Source: DTKY01 sp037440765
GTDB lineage: Bacteria; Acidobacteriota; Terriglobia; Bryobacterales; Bryobacteraceae
Direction of reading: 5' to 3'
DNA length: 8,335 bases
Assembly: GCA_037440765.1 (NCBI GenBank)
Contig: JBBITL010000130.1
Span: 1 to 8,335 of the forward strand
This document shows positions 6,009-8,335 of this stretch, piece by piece. The notes below the pieces were generated by a model. That model saw only the letters and a program-made list of their open reading frames with translations. It was not told the origin of the DNA and searched no databases. The position numbers were made by a program, and so were the translations under genes. How positions within the stretch are numbered: position 1 is the first letter of the stretch; every line of letters starts with the position of its first letter.

Positions 6009-6026
6009 TGTGGCAGAATAGCCGGG
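6009..6026. promoter_or_regulatory. 18-bp divergent start-to-start spacer, possible shared -10
   Basis: Only 18 bases separate the ATG at 6008 (minus) from the ATG at 6027 (plus). AGAATA (6015-6020) reads TATTCT on the minus strand, and CAGAAT (6014-6019) is a plausible plus-strand -10. Either would place transcription starts at or next to the start codons, suggesting leaderless messages. No good -35 was found on either side. If the true minus-strand start is 5984 the spacer is 42 bp. Confidence 0.3.
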
Positions 6027-6815
6027 ATGGTGGTTTTTCGCCTCGCCGCCGCCCTGGGTCTGTGCTGGTGTTCCGCCCTGCCCGGAGCGGAGCTCAAGAA
6101 GACGACGCTCGACGACTTCGCGCAGTACATCCGGCAGACAGAGGCCCGCATCGCCGAACAGGTCTCGGGAAAGAGGGGTTTCCTGTGGACGGATGAGTCC
6201 CCGCAGAGGCTGGCCCAGGTCGGGCAGGGGCAGGTTGTCGCCCAGCTATACTCCGGCCGGCGCGCCCAGCCGGCGCGCGACGGCCTCATCCACGGCTGGA
6301 TAGGGGCGGTCTTCGTGCCCGGCACAGACCTGAACAGGGCCCTGCAACTGCTGCGGGACTACGACGGCCACCACCGGATTTACCAGCCGGAGGTGATTGC
6401 CTCCAAGGTGCTCGAACACGACCAGGACCACTACCGCATCTTCCTCCGCCTCCTGAAGAAGAAGGTCATCACAGTGGTGCTCAACACGGAACACGACGTC
6501 CGCTACTTCCCTCTGGACAAGACGCGCTGGCACACCCGTTCCTACAGCACCAGGATCGCCCAGGTGGAAAAGCCGGGGGAGCCCGGCGAACGGGAGCGCC
6601 CGGTGGGCGACGACGACGGTTTTCTGTGGCGGCTGTACTCCTACTGGCGGCTTCAGGAACGCGACGGAGGGGTTTACCTGGAGTGCGAGGCGATCTCGCT
6701 TACGCGCAACGTCCCAACCGGGTTCGGCTGGCTGATCGAACCGATCATCCGCGATCTGCCCAAGGAGTCCCTTATCAAGACCCTGGAGGCGACCCGGCGA
6801 GCTCTCACACGTTAG
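6027..6815 (+). CDS. Exported protein, possibly SRPBCC/START-like lipid-binding fold
   Basis: This 262-residue protein starts at ATG 6027. The same frame stays open upstream to 5340 but there lies antisense to the phosphatidyltransferase gene, so that part is not accepted. Residues 1-21 (MVVFRLAAALGLCWCSALPG plus A) look like a Sec signal peptide with cleavage after PGA, so the product is probably periplasmic or secreted. No lipobox is visible around C13 or C15. Residues 127-262 alternate predicted strands (ITVVLNTEHDVRYFPL, DGFLWRLYSYWRLQ, GGVYLECEAISLTR) and end in an amphipathic helix (KESLIKTLEATRRAL). This arrangement resembles SRPBCC/START-like hydrophobic-ligand-binding domains. No catalytic motif is recognised. 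It ends tail-to-tail with the ROK gene, sharing TTAG at 6812-6815. A role in handling an envelope lipid is a guess from context; the fold assignment is tentative. Confidence 0.75.
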   Translation: MVVFRLAAALGLCWCSALPGAELKKTTLDDFAQYIRQTEARIAEQVSGKRGFLWTDESPQRLAQVGQGQVVAQLYSGRRAQPARDGLIHGWIGAVFVPGTDLNRALQLLRDYDGHHRIYQPEVIASKVLEHDQDHYRIFLRLLKKKVITVVLNTEHDVRYFPLDKTRWHTRSYSTRIAQVEKPGEPGERERPVGDDDGFLWRLYSYWRLQERDGGVYLECEAISLTRNVPTGFGWLIEPIIRDLPKESLIKTLEATRRALTR

Positions 6816-7909
6816 GAGAGCCTGCTCAGTGCGAAGGCCTGTGCGCCGGCGGCCACCGCCTCGCTGGTGCCGAGCCGGCTGAGCCCCACCCCGGTGCGCT
6901 GGAGCGGATCAAACGCGATCCGCCGGCCCGAACCCGGCACCGTGACCTCGCGGCGCTCGCCGGCCAGGAACACCCTGAGCTGGCCGGGGTCCTCGAGGTT
7001 GAAAACCTGCTGCACCAGGCGGCGATACCCGCCGCCCCCTTCAAATCTGGCGTTCGCCGCCTCGACCAGCGCGGGCAGAAACAACGGATGGGCGGCCGAG
7101 ATGCCGCCGCCAATCACGGCCAGCCCGTCCACCAGCGTCAGCGACTGCGCGAGCACATCGCCCGCCACTTCGCCCAGATGCCGGAAAGCTTCCACAGCGG
7201 CCGGGCGGCAGCCTTCGCGCCTGCCCATCCCTATCTCGAAAATGTCCTTCGGCTCCGGCGTCTCCTCGAATCTGATACCGGCCTGGCGGGCGTAGACGCG
7301 GCGCACTCCACGGATGCAGGCGCCTTCCTCCGCGTTGAGCTCCGGTTCCAGCTTGTTCCGCAGGAGCCACACCTCGCCGGCATTGGAGTTATCCCCGAGC
7401 AGCAGCTCCCCGTTGTGCACGATGCCCCCTCCGAGTCCGGTCCCCAGAGTCAGCCCGAACAGGTTCCTGTATCGCTTGGGGCTGCCCGCCTGCTCGAGCA
7501 TCGCGTTGACCTGGGGCAGCAGTCCCGCGATGGCTTCGCCGTAGACGAACAGGTCGCCGTCGTTGTTGATGAAGACGGGGAGCTTGAATTCGTCCTCCAG
7601 GATGGGGCCCAGCGGAACGTCGGCCTCATATGCCGGGAGGTTGCCTCCAACGTGGGTGATGATGCCGGACGGGTAGTCGGCCGGCCCCGGAAACGCGAAG
7701 CTGATCGCCACGGGCGGCTCCGGCAGCAGCCTCTGGACATCGCGAAAGCCGCCGATGATGGCCGCGAGCGACCGGTCGAGATTGTCGGCATGCGTCGGCC
7801 GCGAGACGGGGCCGGCCAGCAGCCGGTTGCCCCGTATGGCCGAGAACTTGAGGTTAGTCGCTCCGGCGTCGAGCGTCAGGACGATGCGAGGATCCTGGCT
7901 GTAATCCAT
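6812..7909 (-). CDS. ROK-family sugar kinase-like protein lacking the usual zinc motif
   Basis: This 365-residue protein has the ROK/ASKHA fold. LTLDAGATNLK (11-21) is the first phosphate loop, INNDGD (114-119) carries the probable catalytic base D117, GLTLGTGLGGGIVHNGELL (152-170) is the second phosphate segment, and DGLAVIGGGIS (261-271) is the adenosine region. Family members phosphorylate hexoses or N-acetylhexosamines with ATP, or act as transcription factors when fused to a DNA-binding domain, which is absent here. The usual CxCGxxGCxE zinc site is missing: the corresponding region (GACIRGVRRVYAR, 197-209) has only C198. The His of the common AGEIGH motif is also replaced (NAGEVWLL). 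The gene follows the DUF1080 gene by 18 bp. GGAG overlapping that gene's stop lies about 14 bases from the ATG, rather far for a ribosome binding site. A role in sugar catabolism fits; the substrate is unknown. Confidence 0.88.
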   Translation of the reverse strand: MDYSQDPRIVLTLDAGATNLKFSAIRGNRLLAGPVSRPTHADNLDRSLAAIIGGFRDVQRLLPEPPVAISFAFPGPADYPSGIITHVGGNLPAYEADVPLGPILEDEFKLPVFINNDGDLFVYGEAIAGLLPQVNAMLEQAGSPKRYRNLFGLTLGTGLGGGIVHNGELLLGDNSNAGEVWLLRNKLEPELNAEEGACIRGVRRVYARQAGIRFEETPEPKDIFEIGMGRREGCRPAAVEAFRHLGEVAGDVLAQSLTLVDGLAVIGGGISAAHPLFLPALVEAANARFEGGGGYRRLVQQVFNLEDPGQLRVFLAGERREVTVPGSGRRIAFDPLQRTGVGLSRLGTSEAVAAGAQAFALSRLS

Positions 7910-7927
7910 CCGCGGGCAGTGGCGCTC

Positions 7928-8335
7928 CTAGTTGTCGGCGGGCCGTCCAAGACGCCGTATCCAGATGTTCCTGAACCGTACAGGCTGGTTGTGGTCTTGC
8001 AGGCCCAGCGGTTCCTCGGCCGCGTGCGCCCTGTAAACGCCCACACGCCTCCACACCGTGGCGCCCAGGTAGGGCTTGTGATCCTGCACCAGCACGCCGT
8101 TGAAGTACAGAGTCACATAGGCGGGCTGGACCAGCGCCTCGCCTTGGAAGCGCGGCGCCTGGAAATGAATGTCGTAGACATTCCACTCGCCCTGCGGCCG
8201 AGCCGGGTTGACCATTGGGGGCCATACTCCATAGATGGAGCCAGCGCCGCCATCGGCGTAGGTCAGGTTCTGGTGGGATTCGAGGATCTGAATCTCGTAG
8301 CGCCTCATCAGTTCCACGCCGCTGTTGCCGCGGTT
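7928..8335 (-). CDS. DUF1080 / 3-keto-disaccharide hydrolase, C-terminal part (5' end beyond window)
   Basis: The frame is open from the right edge of the window to the TAG at 7930-7928, giving 135 visible residues. A GTG at 8317 lies inside the conserved domain and is not the true start. The edge sequence NRGNSGVELMRRYEIQILES, then YADGGAGSIYG, RPQGEWNVYDI, LYFNGVLVQD and LQDHNQPVRFRNIWIRRL are the classic consecutive blocks of the DUF1080 domain, a concanavalin/LamG-like fold. Some members hydrolyse 3-keto-glycosides formed by oxidation of disaccharides or glycosides. Members are usually exported, but the N-terminus that would carry a signal peptide is not in the window. It is first in an apparent operon with the ROK protein, which could act on a released sugar. 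Family assignment is firm; substrate and localisation are not visible. Confidence 0.92.
   Translation of the reverse strand, partial: NRGNSGVELMRRYEIQILESHQNLTYADGGAGSIYGVWPPMVNPARPQGEWNVYDIHFQAPRFQGEALVQPAYVTLYFNGVLVQDHKPYLGATVWRRVGVYRAHAAEEPLGLQDHNQPVRFRNIWIRRLGRPADN

Noticed and set aside
5340..6026. N-terminal extension of the exported protein to 491 residues
   Set aside because: The extension is antisense to the well-supported CDP-alcohol phosphatidyltransferase gene and has low-complexity, Gln/His-rich content. A clear signal peptide begins at 6027.
8315..8317. GTG at 8317 as the start of the DUF1080 gene
   Set aside because: The conserved domain block GNSG continues upstream to the window edge, so the gene begins outside the window.

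Overview
The window is high-GC bacterial chromosomal DNA with eight protein genes, two of them cut by the window edges. The protein set (a DUF1080 / 3-keto-disaccharide hydrolase, a very long proline- and glycine-rich TonB-like protein, a soluble LuxR-type regulator, and a GtrA plus CDP-alcohol phosphatidyltransferase pair) suggests Acidobacteriota, most likely the Solibacter/Bryobacter side. This is inferred from protein style only. A 10-N gap at 3337-3346 shows that the sequence is a scaffolded draft, perhaps metagenomic.

Layout. Positions 1-649 (minus strand) hold the N-terminal part of a membrane-anchored FkbM-type methyltransferase that runs off the left edge. Positions 650-1161 are a 512-bp gene-free divergent intergenic region, locally AT-richer, with repeated GGTTAGCA-type motifs, a pair of ACCTAAGAAA direct repeats and an extended -10 promoter candidate. 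A plus-strand cluster follows: a LuxR-family response regulator (1162-1899), a TonB-like envelope protein (1915-3559, broken only by a scaffolding artefact) and an O-antigen-ligase-type polymerase/ligase (3617-4852). A minus-strand pair follows: a CDP-alcohol phosphatidyltransferase (6008-5304) translationally overlapped by a GtrA protein (5307-4867). An exported protein with a probable SRPBCC/START-like region (6027-6815) diverges from this pair with only 18 bp between start codons. The right end is a minus-strand sugar operon: the C-terminal part of a DUF1080 protein (8335-7928), then a ROK-family kinase-like protein (7909-6812).

How it may work together. Positions 1-6000 look like a cell-envelope locus: a membrane methyltransferase, a polyisoprenoid-linked glycan ligase/polymerase, a GtrA-type membrane protein (a family linked to translocation of polyprenyl-phosphate sugars), a phospholipid-headgroup enzyme and a periplasm-spanning TonB-like protein, with a response regulator at the head of the plus-strand operon. 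The right end is carbohydrate catabolism. I see no mobile element, CRISPR array, phage gene, tRNA or rRNA. No clearly new system is proven here. The least ordinary items are the regulator/TonB-like/ligase operon with its repeat-rich control region, and the assembly artefact that splits the TonB-like gene.
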